A stretch of 64,000 bases of DNA, taken from contig NC_058141.1 in assembly GCF_011075055.1 (NCBI RefSeq), positions 17,183,639 through 17,247,638 of the forward strand, read 5' to 3'. Origin of the DNA: Mangifera indica. Its lineage: Eukaryota; Streptophyta; Magnoliopsida; Sapindales; Anacardiaceae. Positions within the stretch are counted from its first letter, which is position 1. Every line of letters starts with the position of its first letter. Below are positions 1 through 12,900 of the stretch, in pieces. Made by a program: the position numbers and the translations under genes. Below the pieces are notes generated by a model. The model did not search any database. It was given only the letters and a program-made list of their open reading frames with translations, and was not told where the DNA came from.

Positions 1-599
1 AGGTAACTATATAACGTAATATAGTATTATTCTGCCACGTGTCACCAACTAATAATTCCTATAATTTCATCAGTTTGAACTTCACCAACTCTAAGAGCAG
101 TTGCACTGTCCATTCAGAAAGAAAGTTGCTCCCTCCAAGTCTGGAAGAAAGCTGAAAGTGCCTTAAGAGAACATAAATCTTGTCTAAAATTGTTAGCCTT
201 ATTTTTAATTTGGTTGAGTCTACAGGATGCAAAAGCAGCCGATGTACTTATGTGGAGAAACTGATACTTTTACAACAGTTTGATACTCAGATGTCTACTT
301 CACTTGGGAAAGTTTCAACATTTCAATTTGCAGTAACCAGTAAGATTTCACTTTCACTAATGATGATTGAGTTATTGACAATTGTAATCTGCTTTCTTGT
401 CTCCTATAGCAGTCAAATCCACACATCTATTGATTCAAATCAGAGCTGACAATTGTATCTCACTCTTGTTCTGGAATCAGCAAATTAATCTACTTGATGT
501 TACAGATAGTCATAGTCTTCCTAACACTAATATAGTCGTTAGCAGTACTACATTAGTTATACGAAGCAAATGTTTTCCTCCCCTCTACAGCAATCTCCA
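1..599. other. No supported gene; downstream flank of the P-loop gene
   Basis: No convincing exon was found here. The stretch lies 3' of the minus-strand P-loop gene and probably includes its 3' UTR. A G-box-like CCACGTGTC occurs near position 37. A short open stretch on the minus strand around 60-180 could be an exon of a gene entering from the left, but nothing in it was recognisable. Confidence 0.4.
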
Positions 600-2450
600 T
601 CACAACTTCAATTTATTATCCCTCCGTCCCAGTCTGGAGCATATATCTGCAAGGAAAGCGAAAACAGAGGCAATGAAGCACAAAAACCATGACAATATAA
701 GAATTGTCCAGTCATGGAGATTTTTCTTCGGAAAGTGGCCTCTGTCAGAGATTAGTAATGCCCTATAAACGGCTTCAGTTACAGCATAGGCTGAAACAGG
801 ATCACACTCTTCAGCAGGAAATCCATACTCTGTGAGGCATACAATGTCATACACGCCACTCGTCTCAGATATACCTAGACATTCACATATATTTAGTCTA
901 GCATCGATCCTATCCTCCGTTGATAGCATATCACCGTGGGTTAATATCAAGATTGGATTCTCGTCTGCACCCACAGCAAACAGAACAACAAATATTTGTC
1001 ATATTTTCTGTTATTACTTTAGCATAAAATTTAATTAGCACAACAAAATTTTATGTTTTTGCATCTATATAATACTTTTAAAGAGAGAAGGATTTGTGTG
1101 ATGAAGGGATGCTCACAGGTCCCATTTAATAAAAATGTTGTGATACAATTACAAACAAAAGGATTGTTAAAAACATAGAGGTAGATTACCCAAGCTGAGA
1201 GTAAGTTTTGTAAAAAGTACCATTTCATTCTTTGTTGAGATAAATGATTAATTTTGGAACATTTTATGAGGCCATGTCCATCATTCATTAATGATGCAGT
1301 TCATGCAAGCCGCAAGCTACATTATTGAGAAAGTGATAACTTTTTGAGCCTGAAAGTTCTAGGCAGCAAGTTTCTCTAAATAAGCCCAAAAGAAACTCAT
1401 TGATTTGTCCTGGTTTTTGAGCGATATTATGATACTATGCTAGCTTTCTGATGCAACGTAAAAGTAATCATCGACTATAATTAGGTAGAAATGAATGAGA
1501 CTGTGATAATTAACTGCAAGGTAATTTTACTACTAAGAGTAATAACAATAGATGATAATAAAGAAGGAAAACTTACTGCATTTTCGCAACTCGGGTGCGC
1601 AGAAGAGCTGTCTGGTTGCCTCTAATGGCTTAGAATCTTTTGCTTTGAAAGCTTTGTAGAACTTTGCCATGTCAACAACTACCATTGCACAATTCACCCT
1701 CCTCTGAACGAATTTAGAAGACGATCTCGAAGAAAAAACATCAACATCATTTTTCGTTGATGCATAGTCGACTGATCTCAAGCACAACTGATTATGGTGA
1801 ACCCCTTCGCCCATAAAGAAAGATAATTCTTCTAATCCTTCACTCAATCTGTCATAATCGTATCCCCTCGAATCATACACACAGAACCCACTTCGCATAG
1901 ACCTCAAGACATTGTGCTCTTCCAAGTAAATGGTTGTTGAATCGCTAGAACTTCCTAGGAGACAAAAGAAAACCAGAACAGTCAGCCACTGTTTTTGATA
2001 CTAAAAACAATTAGTTGATGAAAGGGTAAAAGTGATGTGCTTACCTGATGAAGTTTGGGCGAAGAGTAAGAGTCCAGAGCGACTAAGAATACTGTACATA
2101 AGGTTGATAAGTGAGCTTTTCCCCGAACCAGAAAAACCCACCAAGAGAATAGTGATCACCGGTGGAATGTCCATCTCTTCCTTTTTAATACCTCCTGTGG
2201 GTACCCAGAAGTCACCAGAACTATAGTTAAGAAGCTTGTGTCGAAGCTCATTGAGTCCTTCAGGTGCAATTAAGGCCAATCTCTCCATCTCCCTCAGCAC
2301 TCTGAGTCTAGGTGTGAGACGAGATACGTCAGGGATGTCAAGCTTGAGCTTAACACATTCATCAAACTTCGCAGACGATCTCCACCAGTGGCACACCATT
2401 CTCGATGAGTAGTACTCATCTTCATCGCAAGAAGATAGTTGGCTTTTCAT
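600..2450 (-). CDS. P-loop NTPase-like protein with C-terminal membrane segment
   Basis: Three exons are read on the minus strand: 2045-2450, 1577-1954 and 600-964, joining in frame to about 382 aa. The first ATG is at 2450; the open frame extends a little upstream without another ATG. Residues near 120 carry a clear Walker A/G1 loop, GFSGSGKSS, preceded by a hydrophobic strand (ITILLV). The third exon has a strand ending LILTHGD, which sits where GTPases have the NKxD guanine-specificity motif. The last about 40 residues hold one hydrophobic helix (ILILSWFLCFIASVFAF) and then a short basic tail, so the protein may be tail-anchored. I recognise the plant family of uncharacterised P-loop proteins but no named gene. 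Nucleotide specificity and location are inferred. Confidence 0.8.
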
Positions 2451-3807
2451 TTCCTTCAATGCTATTGTAAGCTTAGCGTTCGCTGTAGCAAAGAGTGTAT
2501 ACTACTTGGAGCTGTGTAAACAGTTTCATTGGTTTTCAATGGGACTTCGTTGCAAGAAGGGGAAAGAAGGGAATAAAACGTGTAGGGCGTGTCTTTTCCA
2601 GAGCTTACTCAACTAGCCCACTGCTCACGGTTTTTGTACAGTAGCATATGGCTACTTCCTCGCTCTTTCTTGAACATGGACAATTGCTGCCTTGTATTAT
2701 TCGTATATCCCTACTAGTATATGGCACGGGCAGCTATGACGTATAGAGACAATCCTCAGAATGGAGCGTTTATCACGGTCATTATGCAAATAGACATTAA
2801 GCGCAGAAACTTTTATAGCCGTTGGATCAAATCCATTGCGCCGATTCTCTACATCCCCGTTTCCAGTAGGACCAGTACCGCTTTGCACGTAACGTGAGAG
2901 TTACAGTTATGCAAATGTCACTATTGCAAATAATTTATAGAGGTTGACCAAATATTATATTTGATTAATCTTCGAATGTTTTGACAAATTACAAAGCCAA
3001 AGAAATCCCCTTTAGACTGAAAAGGATACACCATATGCCTTTCAATTAAAATACAGAATCGCGCAATCCACAATAATCAGAATAAAAAAAAAATTGAAAG
3101 CAAAACCCTTCAAGAGAAGAAACAAATTTATAATTTGTTCTTTTGTTGCTCTAAGGATCCCCACACTTAGCATTCAAAAACGAGGACGCTTACAAAAGAA
3201 TAACAACCAAGAAGGAAAAAAAGATGAAAAAGATGGAGAGACTCTATGCTTTGTGATTTCCAGGGTCCGCATGCAAGGAAGCCGCATTTATAAACCAGCC
3301 CGGATGAGATGATGCACCATTCTTTTTATTCAACCAGTACACCAAACAAACATTTCTCCACCCCAAACTAGACCCAAGAACGGCAAGCAGAAACTCTCCC
3401 ACTCGAGCTTGACAACATTGGTCACCAGACCTAGACCTTGGTCTTCATTCTATAACCAACTGCATGTCCTGCAAATTGCAAATAGTGTCGTGATGAATAA
3501 TCTAAAACCAGCCACATTTTTTAAAAATTTTTTTAAAGTGACGTCAATAAGATGTTTAATGTCATAACTAAAAAGAATTGACAAAGCAAGAGCCAAAACC
3601 CAGCAGAAAAGCATCCCAGGGTTTAAATGGCCAGGACAAAAGTCGATCCCAATTAAGAATTTATGAAACACAATCCATTATCACGAAGTGATTAGGTAAA
3701 AAGCCTATGTCATCATAAACCGTCTCAACAAGGGTAAACAAATACCATATTTTAACAAACATTCATCTTCATTCATGCCAAGAAAATGACAAGTAGAGTT
3801 CAAACCT
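2451..3807. other. Intergenic: P-loop gene promoter and importin alpha 3' flank
   Basis: This holds the upstream region of the P-loop gene and, towards 3450-3807, the probable 3' UTR of the importin alpha gene, which ends at 3808. No other coding region is supported. Confidence 0.4.
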
Positions 3808-6800
3808 TCAACTAAAGTTGAATCCACCAGAAGGAACAGAAAGTTCGTTGCCTCCAAAACGGAATCCAGCTTGGGAAGCATCACCAGGACGTACTGGCTC
3901 ATCTTCATCCTCCTCAACCCAATACGTCTCCAGAATCTTCACGGCCTTTTCATATATCTCATTGTTGTCATGACTTTGAAGGTTTTCAATCTTTTCTAAA
4001 CCCTCAGCGTCATCAATTAATTGGGCAAACAAATTAACATCTCCTGTGTTACCCTCATTTTTCTCAGCTTCCCCAACCTTCAAAATCTTCTCAAGTCCTT
4101 CCAAGCAAACTGTGACAATTCTTGGATCAGGACAGTTCAGGAGATCACACAAAGGTTTAATACACCCTTGGCTCACCAAAAACCTATCAGATACAGATAA
4201 AATGCTATCTGTTATGCATGAAAACAATAAATGGGTAAAAATTACATCATGAGATAGAAGAATATAGCATATACTTGATCTGCTCCTTAGAACCACCAGA
4301 AGTTGCGTTTGAAATAGCCCATGCAGCTTCTTTCTTGATCTCAAACTCAGCATTTTGAAGCAGTTGAACAAGGGGTGCAATTATACCAGCATCAATTACA
4401 GCCTACATAAATTTTTAATATTTAAGCAGAAAAATCAATTTCCATAAATTGACAAGGCCAAAAATTACAAAATTAAAAAAAAAAAAAGCTGAAAACTCCA
4501 TCCAATTACCCCATATGACCCTTCAAAACATTGCGGCAAATGAAAATAGTGAGATGTGTTATATTATCAAAAGAATCAGATGAAGTATCTAAGCAAACAA
4601 GAAAACAGAAATTCTTCAAAAAAAAAAAAAAAAATTGGTTCACCGACCTGTATCTGAGTAACATTTCCAGCAGTGATGTTGGAGATGGTCCAACAAGCTT
4701 CCTTCTTGATGCTCTTCTTGTAATTTTGTGTTAACAGGTTCAGAAGGCATGGAAGAGCCTGGTGGTTTATTATACACTGTAAGAAGAAATAAATAGAAGG
4801 ATTAGACACAGGTCAAGACGAAAAATATGTTAACCAAAAAATAAATGAATAACTCACAAAAACCACAATGCAAATCATATAATATGTATTTCCTTAAAAT
4901 TAAAGCAAAAAGATAAGTGGAAGAACCATTAGACAAGAACTGTAGTAGAATATCACTTAAAAGGGTTCACTATTCAAGTATTTATTTCTAACTTTTCAGA
5001 TTCTTTAACAGTATAATGCAAAACAGAATTGTAAGGTGCCTAAGAGCTACTCCTAATTATGTCTCTCTAAATCATTTCTACCTGTGGGTATAAAACTGAC
5101 TCATAAATTGGAAAACAAAAGATTTCCATATACAAAAAGCAGAAGGCCGTATATTAGAATTTGATTTTAATACAAATATAGCCTTGTCACAAACAAATGT
5201 CTGTTCTTCTATCTAGGAAAAGTAGACCTTGATATATTAACAAATGTAGTATGCCAAAAAAATTTAAAATCGTGGATGCAAAGAGAAGAATAAAATAAAA
5301 TAAAAAAGTATTACTGAATCTGATCATTAGCAAATTTAACACAAATACCTGAGTTTGCATATCATCTCCAGTAACAATATTTCCAACCGTACGAAGAGCA
5401 GGAATGAGCACCGATGGAGATGGATGACTAGAAATATGCACAAGGGTTTAAAGGATTCATTCAGATTTCACAAATTAGATATTTGAATAAAGTTGAAACA
5501 AAAACTAAATACTGATCTACCATGAACAAAAGAAAATGCCATACTCACAGTAAAAGTTCAACTAGCCTGGGGCAGACACCAGCCTCAATAACAGCTTGGA
5601 TTTTGTCATTGGTACCATCAGATAGATATGATAAAGCCCAGCAAGCATCCGTGAGGACTTCATCGTCATTTGAATGTATAAGGCGCTCAAGAGCTGGAAG
5701 TGCAGGCTTTGTCTGATCACAGAAAATAAAAGGAACATATTAGCAACCAATGTCAGAAAAAAATGAAAAAATGACATAAAAAGCTCATACTACCCAACAA
5801 TTTAACTAAATAATGCAACCTGCTCAAACAAAGGCTGTGGTTTGCCTCTGCAGAAGTTTGACAACGTCCATGTTGCATTTCGCAGCATTGAAAGCTTAGC
5901 ATGTTCATTGAACTGTGCCAGCAATGGCAGCAAAGCTCCATGGCTAAGGACAAGATCACGGCATTTAGGTGAGTCACCAGCTACATTTCCCAATGCCCAA
6001 ACAGCCTACATATCCAGAAAATGGCATTAATACAGTACTTGCATCGCACACTGAAAGAAGAAAAAATCAATAAAAAGCCAAAAACAGAAACGAGACCATA
6101 TACAACATATACCTGCTCTCGAACATCATCTGTTGGAGAACTTAAAAGTTTAACGAATATTGGCACAGCCCCATGCTCAATAACAACCCTAGTATTTTCT
6201 GAGGTCCCCGAAGCAATATTTGTAAGAGCCCATGCAGCCTCAAACTGAACATTACCCAAAACAGTAAGAAGTAGATAGAAGAACGAAATCCAAATAATTG
6301 AAAAATAAATGAATTTAAAGTCTCAAACAAACAAGATGGGGAACTAATTAAAACCTGAAGCTGTGGGAAGTCATCCCTTGAAAGAAAATCTATAAAACGA
6401 GGAACAACACCAGATTGTATAACTTCATTGATTGGAGGACTGCGCTCTGTAGTCAGATTCAAGAAAAAAACTAAGAATGCTAATTACACCGTTCAGAAAA
6501 ATAATGCAAGAACAAGAACAATTACTAAAAAAATGAAAGATCAACCTATTGAGAGTAGCTTCCTGAAATGTGTAGTTGCCTCAAGCTGTGCATTCCTATC
6601 ATCAGACCAAACGCCTGCAACCATTGCTGGGAGACTTTCCAACTGCAATTGGGTTGATGAAGTCCTTAGTTCAATTACTTAAAGTGAAAATCAAGAATGT
6701 TCCATCTACTGAACCTGAAAGGTCTAATCCAATCCATTACATGGCAAGTAAAATACCAAAGAATATAAGGGAACCAATTCCCATCATTTCGAAAAAAATT

Positions 6801-7298
6801 TTCAACATATTGATCGCAAAATGTATCAAAACCGACATAGACGACACTAAGGAATTCAATAAAATTCTTCAAAAAACAAAAGAACAGCCTCATTTATTAA
6901 ATAAATAAATAAATAAAAAGAAATAAAATAATTTAAAATCTCTAAAAGAAAATCAAAACTGACTTGCAACCCTAGCGGTTTACAGTTGACTCAAGCATAA
7001 TCATTTACCACAGAAAAAGGAAAAGAACAAGAAAATCAAATCAGTAACGGTTTAATCGAAGACGCATGCATATGATGAAAACCTTCTTATTATCAGGTGC
7101 GGAAGAAGTGAGAGACGAGGAGAGTTGTTGGTGAGCCTGAAGTCCTTCGCGTCGCTTCTTGAGTAAACTCTCTTCCCGCTTGTTCTTTCGGATCTCTACC
7201 ATGTTGTCTTCTCTCCTTCTGCGTCCTTCTTCGGCATCTACGGCTACCTTGTACCTGCTTCTGCGAACCTCAGTTCTAGCGTTGGGTCTCAGAGACAT
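3808..7298 (-). CDS. Importin subunit alpha
   Basis: This is the nuclear import adaptor that binds classical NLS cargo and passes it to importin beta. Ten exons join in frame to 532 aa, the usual family length: 7083-7298, 6546-6642, 6355-6446, 6113-6244, 5820-6005, 5549-5712, 5349-5427, 4648-4776, 4275-4402 and 3808-4183. The N-terminus ([18 protein letters not shown]) is the arginine-rich IBB domain, with more basic clusters to about residue 60. Armadillo repeats follow, with conserved NLS-groove signatures such as [48 protein letters not shown] and [13 protein letters not shown]. The acidic tail (EEDEDEP) and terminal GGFNFS fit plant IMPA1/2-type proteins. Exon phases all agree, so the gene looks intact. 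The exact paralog number cannot be assigned from sequence alone. Confidence 0.96.
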
Positions 7299-8052
7299 GG
7301 TCGTTTCTGATTTAGATTAGATAGAATCTTTGATAAACAGAAACCTGACTGTCCGTTGATCGGCTGAGAAAGGCGCTGTTTTTAGATTAGAGTGTGAGAG
7401 AGCAAGATGAAGGCGGATTTTGGATTTTTTTTAATTTTTATTTTCGAATGAAATGACAATGCTGATTTGATCCGACGGAGAGGAATCGAGGAAGCGGATG
7501 TTCTTATAAAGAGATCCAACCAACAGCACATGTGAATCTACCCTTGCAAAGGGAGTTATTTACAATATTGCCAATAGTTTTTGAATTTGAAGTTGGGGAA
7601 GCCTAACGTTGCCTCTTCCGACTGCCGTGATAGCTTAAAATAATGAGAAACAACAGAAAGTTTAGTAAAATAATTTAAAAAAAAAAAAACAGGCCAATGA
7701 CAAATTCTATTTTTATTCAACAACAAAATCAATCTTCTTTTGTAGGTTTTAATTGCAGCAATTTTCCTAACTAAAGATTTCTTATTACAGATTTGTTACC
7801 AAAACGTAAAGGAATAATTTGAGGAAAATTTTCAAATGTTTAAAAAAATAATAAAATTAATTATAAATATTGTACATTGGTATTTTTAAAATAGAAAAAT
7901 TATTTTCATATTATTAGCTCATAATTAATGTTGTATTACTGCTTATATTCTATAGTTAAACTACTATAATGTAATTGGATTATCTCTAAATTAAATATTA
8001 ATATCTTTTTATAATATAGAAGGTAGTACCAGATAAGGCCAGCAAGGGAGCA
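7299..8052. other. Divergent promoter region, importin alpha / aminotransferase
   Basis: The two genes are transcribed away from each other, so this AT-rich 0.75 kb should hold both promoters and 5' UTRs. No coding sequence or repeat element was recognised. Confidence 0.5.
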
Positions 8053-10844
8053 ATGGAAGGTAGAGGCATGGAGAAGAAGCTATCTTCGGCTGCTAAGTCT
8101 TTCTCTCCCTCACCAATTCAACAACTCTCACTGCTTGCTCAGAGATGCAACGCAATCAACCTCGCTGAAGGCTTCCCGGATTTTCCTGCTCCTCTCCACA
8201 TAAAAAACGCAGCCGTTTCCGCTATCAATTCTGACTTCAACCAGTACAGGTTACCATTCAATTTCACTCTACTTGCTCCTTTCTTCAATTGAAACTACTG
8301 AATAGTCTGAATTTATCGTAAATTGGCTGAGGTTTGATTAATTCAACCTTCTTGTTGAAATGTAAGACATGTGCAAGGAATTTGTGAACAGTTGGCCAAA
8401 ATAGTGAAGCAAATGCACGGTTTAGATGTTGATCCTCTGAGTGACATAGCAATTTGTTGTGGCCAAACAGAGGCATTTGCAGCAGCAGTTTTTGCTGGTA
8501 TGTGTTTTATTTTGTTTTTATTTTTGTTTATAATGGTAGTTAACTAAATTCAGATATTTATGTTCCTTGTTCTTATTTAATAGTAATAGACAAAGGAGAC
8601 GAAGTTGTGATCTTTGACCCTTCATATGAAACGTATGAAGCATCCATTATCATTGCTGGAGGAGTACCAGTAAGATATGATTTTCATTTTTTTGAGTTTT
8701 ACGTTGGAAGTGCTACTCACATGTACTAACATTATGAATGGACTTTGAAAGGTATATGTAGCTCTTGATCCTCCTCACTGGACATTGGATCCGGATAAGT
8801 TCATCAAGTCTATTACTACCAGGACAAAAGCTGTGGTATTGAACAGGTCAGAATAACATGCACAATTCTTTATCCAAATTCCAACGGAAAAAAGAGATTC
8901 AGAAGTTTACTTATGAAATTTGTGCAGTCCTCACAACCCAACTGGCAAAGTTTTTTCCAAAAATGAGCTTGAGATCATCGCTGGAGTTTGCTGTACAAAG
9001 GATTGCCTAGCTATAACTGATGAAGTATGATAATTCTTTTCCTTGTAAGTAAGCGTTCATGGAATATAAGCATGATTGACTAAATTTGTTACTCAAGCAA
9101 TAAATGTAATCAGCAATTTTACAAGATGAAATAGGAATATCACCTGATTAAAAAGCAGATGATTTACAGTAAAATTTGTGAAATTATTTGTTTTGTTTAA
9201 AAACGAGCTTGAAAGAATGATGTCGGTCTTTTATTGAATATTCATGAAATTTTGTTTGTTATTGCTGTCAAGGAGCTATTTTGTTGTCTACTTCCAAGTT
9301 GATTGGTCTATATATGAAAATAGCAATTTATGTATGATTGAAATCCTCAAGAAGATGGTAACAAAAGGGGAGGATGGAGTGACAGACTAAATATGAAAAG
9401 AAATCTTAAGTTTAAAGAGTGGTGATGCATAGAGAATGGAAAAAACTATGTCATGTGGTTTCCATTTATATTCGCATAATTATATTCATGAACTTATTAA
9501 TTTTTTTGACTCTGAAGAATCACATTTTTTTCAACAATAATATTTCACTTAAGCATTGTATATACAGTTTTTGCTCCTTACATGTAGCAGCACCAATTTT
9601 CAGACTGCAACTGCTTTTTGTGTTTGAAGGTTATCAGATTGTTTTCTTGTAATGTTTTTGCAGGTATATGAGCGTATAATTTTTGATAGCGAGAAGCATA
9701 TATCACTTGCCTCCCTTCCAGGAATGCAAGAGAGGACTATCATCACATCTTCCTTATCAAAAACTTTTAGCGTTACAGGTCAAAGCTAAGATCTAACTGA
9801 GAGGGACCATAATATAAATTTGCTCACACTGGAAAACACAATTCTTTCTTGATATTTGTTGAGAGTAATATCTGATTTCTTATCGCACTTGGTAGCTATC
9901 CACCTCTTTGTAGCCTGATTTTCATATCCTGCTATAGCAAGAAGAAGTGAGTTATCGCATCTAGTAGGCATTCATTGCCCCTGTTCATTTTTTTGTGCTT
10001 TCTATCAGGTTGGAGGGTTGGATGGGCCATTGCTCCTCCTTTCATTGCAGCTGCAATCAGAAACATTCATGTTAAAATTACGGATTCTGCTCCAGCACCA
10101 TTCCAGGAAGCTGCTTTGACTGCTTTGAGCAGCCCTTTGGAATACTTTGAATCACTGAGAAAGGTAGATGCAAAACAGACTCCTTTTTGTTTGTGAAATT
10201 GATGATTCTAACGGCTTTCAGTATATCCTGCAGTAATTCAGCGTTACATCATTCTTACTTTGATACATAGATCTTTATCAAACGCTAACATTTCTGTTAA
10301 CTCTAGGAATATGAATTCAAAAGAGATTATGTTGTGCAGTTGCTTGGTGGGATTGGTTTCCAGATTCTGTTCAAGCCTAAGGGCTCATTCTTTTTATTTG
10401 CAAAGCTTCCTGAGAACTGTTTACTTTCTGATGTAAGTACTCTTGAAATTACTTTTTTGATGTTATGGTTCTAAAGATAACAGTGGTTTCATCAGATTTC
10501 TGTTAGGCTTCTCATAAGCAGTTGATTGATAATGATGTCAACCTTTCTGCTATATGTTAGTTGATGGTATGATATTAATTACTTTGCTGTAATGAATGAT
10601 GAATTCCAGTTCTTCGCAGATAGAATATGTTGAAGAATTGATAAAACAAGCGGGGGTGGTGGCTGTCCCAGGATGTGGATTTTTTCACGCAAATTTCTCT
10701 GGGGAAAATTCATCTGAAGCTGTTAATAGCTATCATAAGAAGTACATCAGGTTTGCTTTCTGCAAAAGCAATGATACTTTGGCTGCTGCAGCACGGAAGC
10801 TTGGCAAGCCTGTGGATGATTCAGGGTGTCTAAAGATAAATTGA
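8053..10844 (+). CDS. PLP-dependent class I/II aminotransferase, kynurenine/glutamine transaminase-like
   Basis: Nine exons join in frame to 408 aa: 8053-8249, 8367-8497, 8584-8669, 8752-8846, 8928-9024, 9664-9778, 10009-10163, 10307-10432 and 10620-10844. Fold-type I landmarks are in order: NLAEGFPDF near the N-terminus, the cofactor-loop motif PHNPTGK (Asn173), TDEVYE (Asp201, Tyr204), and SLSKTFSVTGWR with the probable Schiff-base Lys235. The C-terminal YIRF has Arg378 in the position that binds the substrate carboxylate. The sequence resembles kynurenine-oxoglutarate / glutamine-phenylpyruvate transaminases; the actual amino donor is not determined. No obvious plastid transit peptide precedes the conserved core, so a cytosolic enzyme is inferred. 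The last acceptor at 10619 is preferred over one at 10610, which would introduce a stop. Confidence 0.93.
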
Positions 10845-12135
10845 TTTGGTAAGAACCTTAAAAAAAAAAAAGGTAAATGTTAATAACAGAGGTAATTTAT
10901 CTGCCCTAAAATTTAGTGAGTAGGATTTTGCTTTCATTGTACTTAAAATTTTCAGAAAGATACTAGAGATTCGGAAGAAATATTTTAAAAGGTGAAATCA
11001 TGTGCTAGGAGGGAGCAGGGCTGATAATTAACAATGCTATGCCTTATTATCAGTTTATGGAATTATTGTAAACCCAACTGCCTAAGAAGGTGGGTGTTTA
11101 ACTTTTTTTCATGTGGAAATTTGACGGAATTTTTTTTTTTTTAAAGATACAAATCAGAGAGTGTAAGATGATTAGATTGGATTGTCAAGTAATTTTCATG
11201 AACAGGAAAAAGAAGGGAAAAGCTTCTTACAGTTGTTTAAAAATGCAAAATGGGTAAACAGAAATCTATTTACAGTCCAAAAGCTAGAGACAGTCCTTCT
11301 TCACCTGTCATGATGCTGTCGAAGTTAACTGGCTTCATTTGCTTCAGGGTCCCAGTGACATATGATGATCAGATAGCCGAAGCTTTACTTCGTTTTTTAT
11401 TTTTTACTTTTTTTCTTTTAAGGTTTGACATTATCGGAGAGAGCAAGGCTAATTAACGTTAAAAGATATCTTCAGGTCTAAATTTTTCTAGAGATGAAAC
11501 AGCCTAAAAGAAGCCAACTATTTGGAACACTACTTTTCTATTGATAAAGAACTAGATAATGTTACCCTAATTTACTTGAAATAGCAAGTAATTTGGGCCT
11601 CCATCTTGAACAAATTATCTCAATTCTAATACCTCATTCTTTCTCGAGTAATGTTATTTACATAATTTTTGTACACAAATAACGTATATTATTATATAAT
11701 TAAATAATTAAAAATTAAAAATAAATAAACATTAATCACATTATAATATGTCTTTAATTGTAGACATAGCTTTATTGTTCTTTCCCACGTGATACCAAAT
11801 TTGCAAAGCGAAAGACTGTTGCTATGATAATTTAGTTGCTTCCTATCAAAGTTACTTGTAACTGGGTAAAACGGTGTAAAGGAGGATTCTACGAAGGCTA
11901 TTCTTTCGGCCAAAAAACGGTATAGCCGCAAATTCCAAACTCAGATGCCAACACCATTTCCCAAGGTAAAGTAAGAAAGACGTGTGTGTGCCTTCTTTAA
12001 CAATATATTTTTCTATTCAAAACAGTATAAAACTATTTACTTACCTGTCTGTCCGCCATACACATCTTCATCTGCATTGGCTTCACCTCTTCCTCCTTAC
12101 AATTCCTTTGCATCACTGAGAGAAGGAATATAGAA
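10845..12135. other. Intergenic, AT-rich, with a partial MITE-like stretch
   Basis: No coding region is supported. Bases about 11645-11750 resemble the left half of the small repeat family also seen near 54339 and 63748 (GTAATGTTAT, then GTACACAA, then AATTAAAAATTAAAAAT). A TATA-like GTATAAAAC lies at about 12025, some 110 bases before the next start codon. Confidence 0.4.
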
Positions 12136-12393
12136 ATGGCCACTGAAAAAGCAAAAGCTGGAGTTTCTGACACTGAATACATTGACGGCATCCAACATGA
12201 TTCCAGTGAGCAACAAACACCACAACATAGAAATGAATCTAAGAAATCCAACTTGGGGAAAGCAGTTGCACGTAGAGCAGTTTATGGAACAAGCGGCCGC
12301 CGTGGTGGAAGCAGAAAGGAGAGAACCAACGATGTCAAAACATTGCCAAGTAGGCTGAGCAAGGTTTCACTGGCTGATGATACTGAAAACTAG
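12136..12393 (+). CDS. Small basic, probably disordered protein of unknown function (85 aa)
   Basis: This is a single-exon reading frame with a good start context (AGAAATGGC) and a TATA-like element about 110 bases upstream. The protein is hydrophilic and rich in Lys, Arg, Ser, Glu and Gln. A basic, glycine-containing segment (VARRAVYGTSGRRGGSRKER) in the middle is followed by TLPSRLSKVSLADD. There is no signal peptide, membrane segment or known domain. The base composition and promoter favour a real gene, but I do not recognise the family and assign no function. Confidence 0.6.
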   Translation: MATEKAKAGVSDTEYIDGIQHDSSEQQTPQHRNESKKSNLGKAVARRAVYGTSGRRGGSRKERTNDVKTLPSRLSKVSLADDTEN

Positions 12394-12900
12394 CATAAAT
12401 AGATATTGCTTAGGACTGTTTTTATGCTTTCACAATGCATGCACTCTTGTTCAAATCAAGTTACTATGATGAAAATTCTGTGGAATTATTGATATTTTAT
12501 TCTTATATATATATCTGTGTGTGCGCGCGTGTTCAGAACAAATAAACAAATGGCAATGATAATCAAGGATCTGACCATCTATACCTTACACAACATTGAC
12601 AGGGAATTTGCGACTAAAATTTTTCTTATTTATGAAAATCAACAAGCTTTCTATAGAAGATTTAAGCACACATGAGCTAGCTTCTTCAATAGAACTGATC
12701 ACTGATATCCACCTTCTAATGTCAACACACATCAAGAGGTTAAGGTTAGTCAACTCTAAAGAAATGCAGACAAATTTCTATAGCTATAACAATTAAGACT
12801 TCTACAAGTAAGAATTGGAAAAAAATGTAAAAAAGATAAAAAAAATCCATTGATTGTGTATGAGAAATAGACCTGATTTCTTCTAACCATATACATCATC
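12394..12900. other. Convergent intergenic spacer
   Basis: This lies between the convergent 85-aa gene and the FRS gene and should carry both 3' UTRs. A short TA/GT-rich simple stretch (TATATATATC then GTGTGTGCGCGCG) lies at about 12506-12531. Nothing else was seen. Confidence 0.4.

Noticed and set aside
180..768. Two overlapping plus-strand open frames at the left edge
   Set aside because: They overlap the 3' end of the minus-strand P-loop gene or its flank and show no protein-like pattern.
2697..3312. Short open frames between the P-loop and importin alpha genes
   Set aside because: No conserved sequence; the stretch fits promoter and 3' flank.
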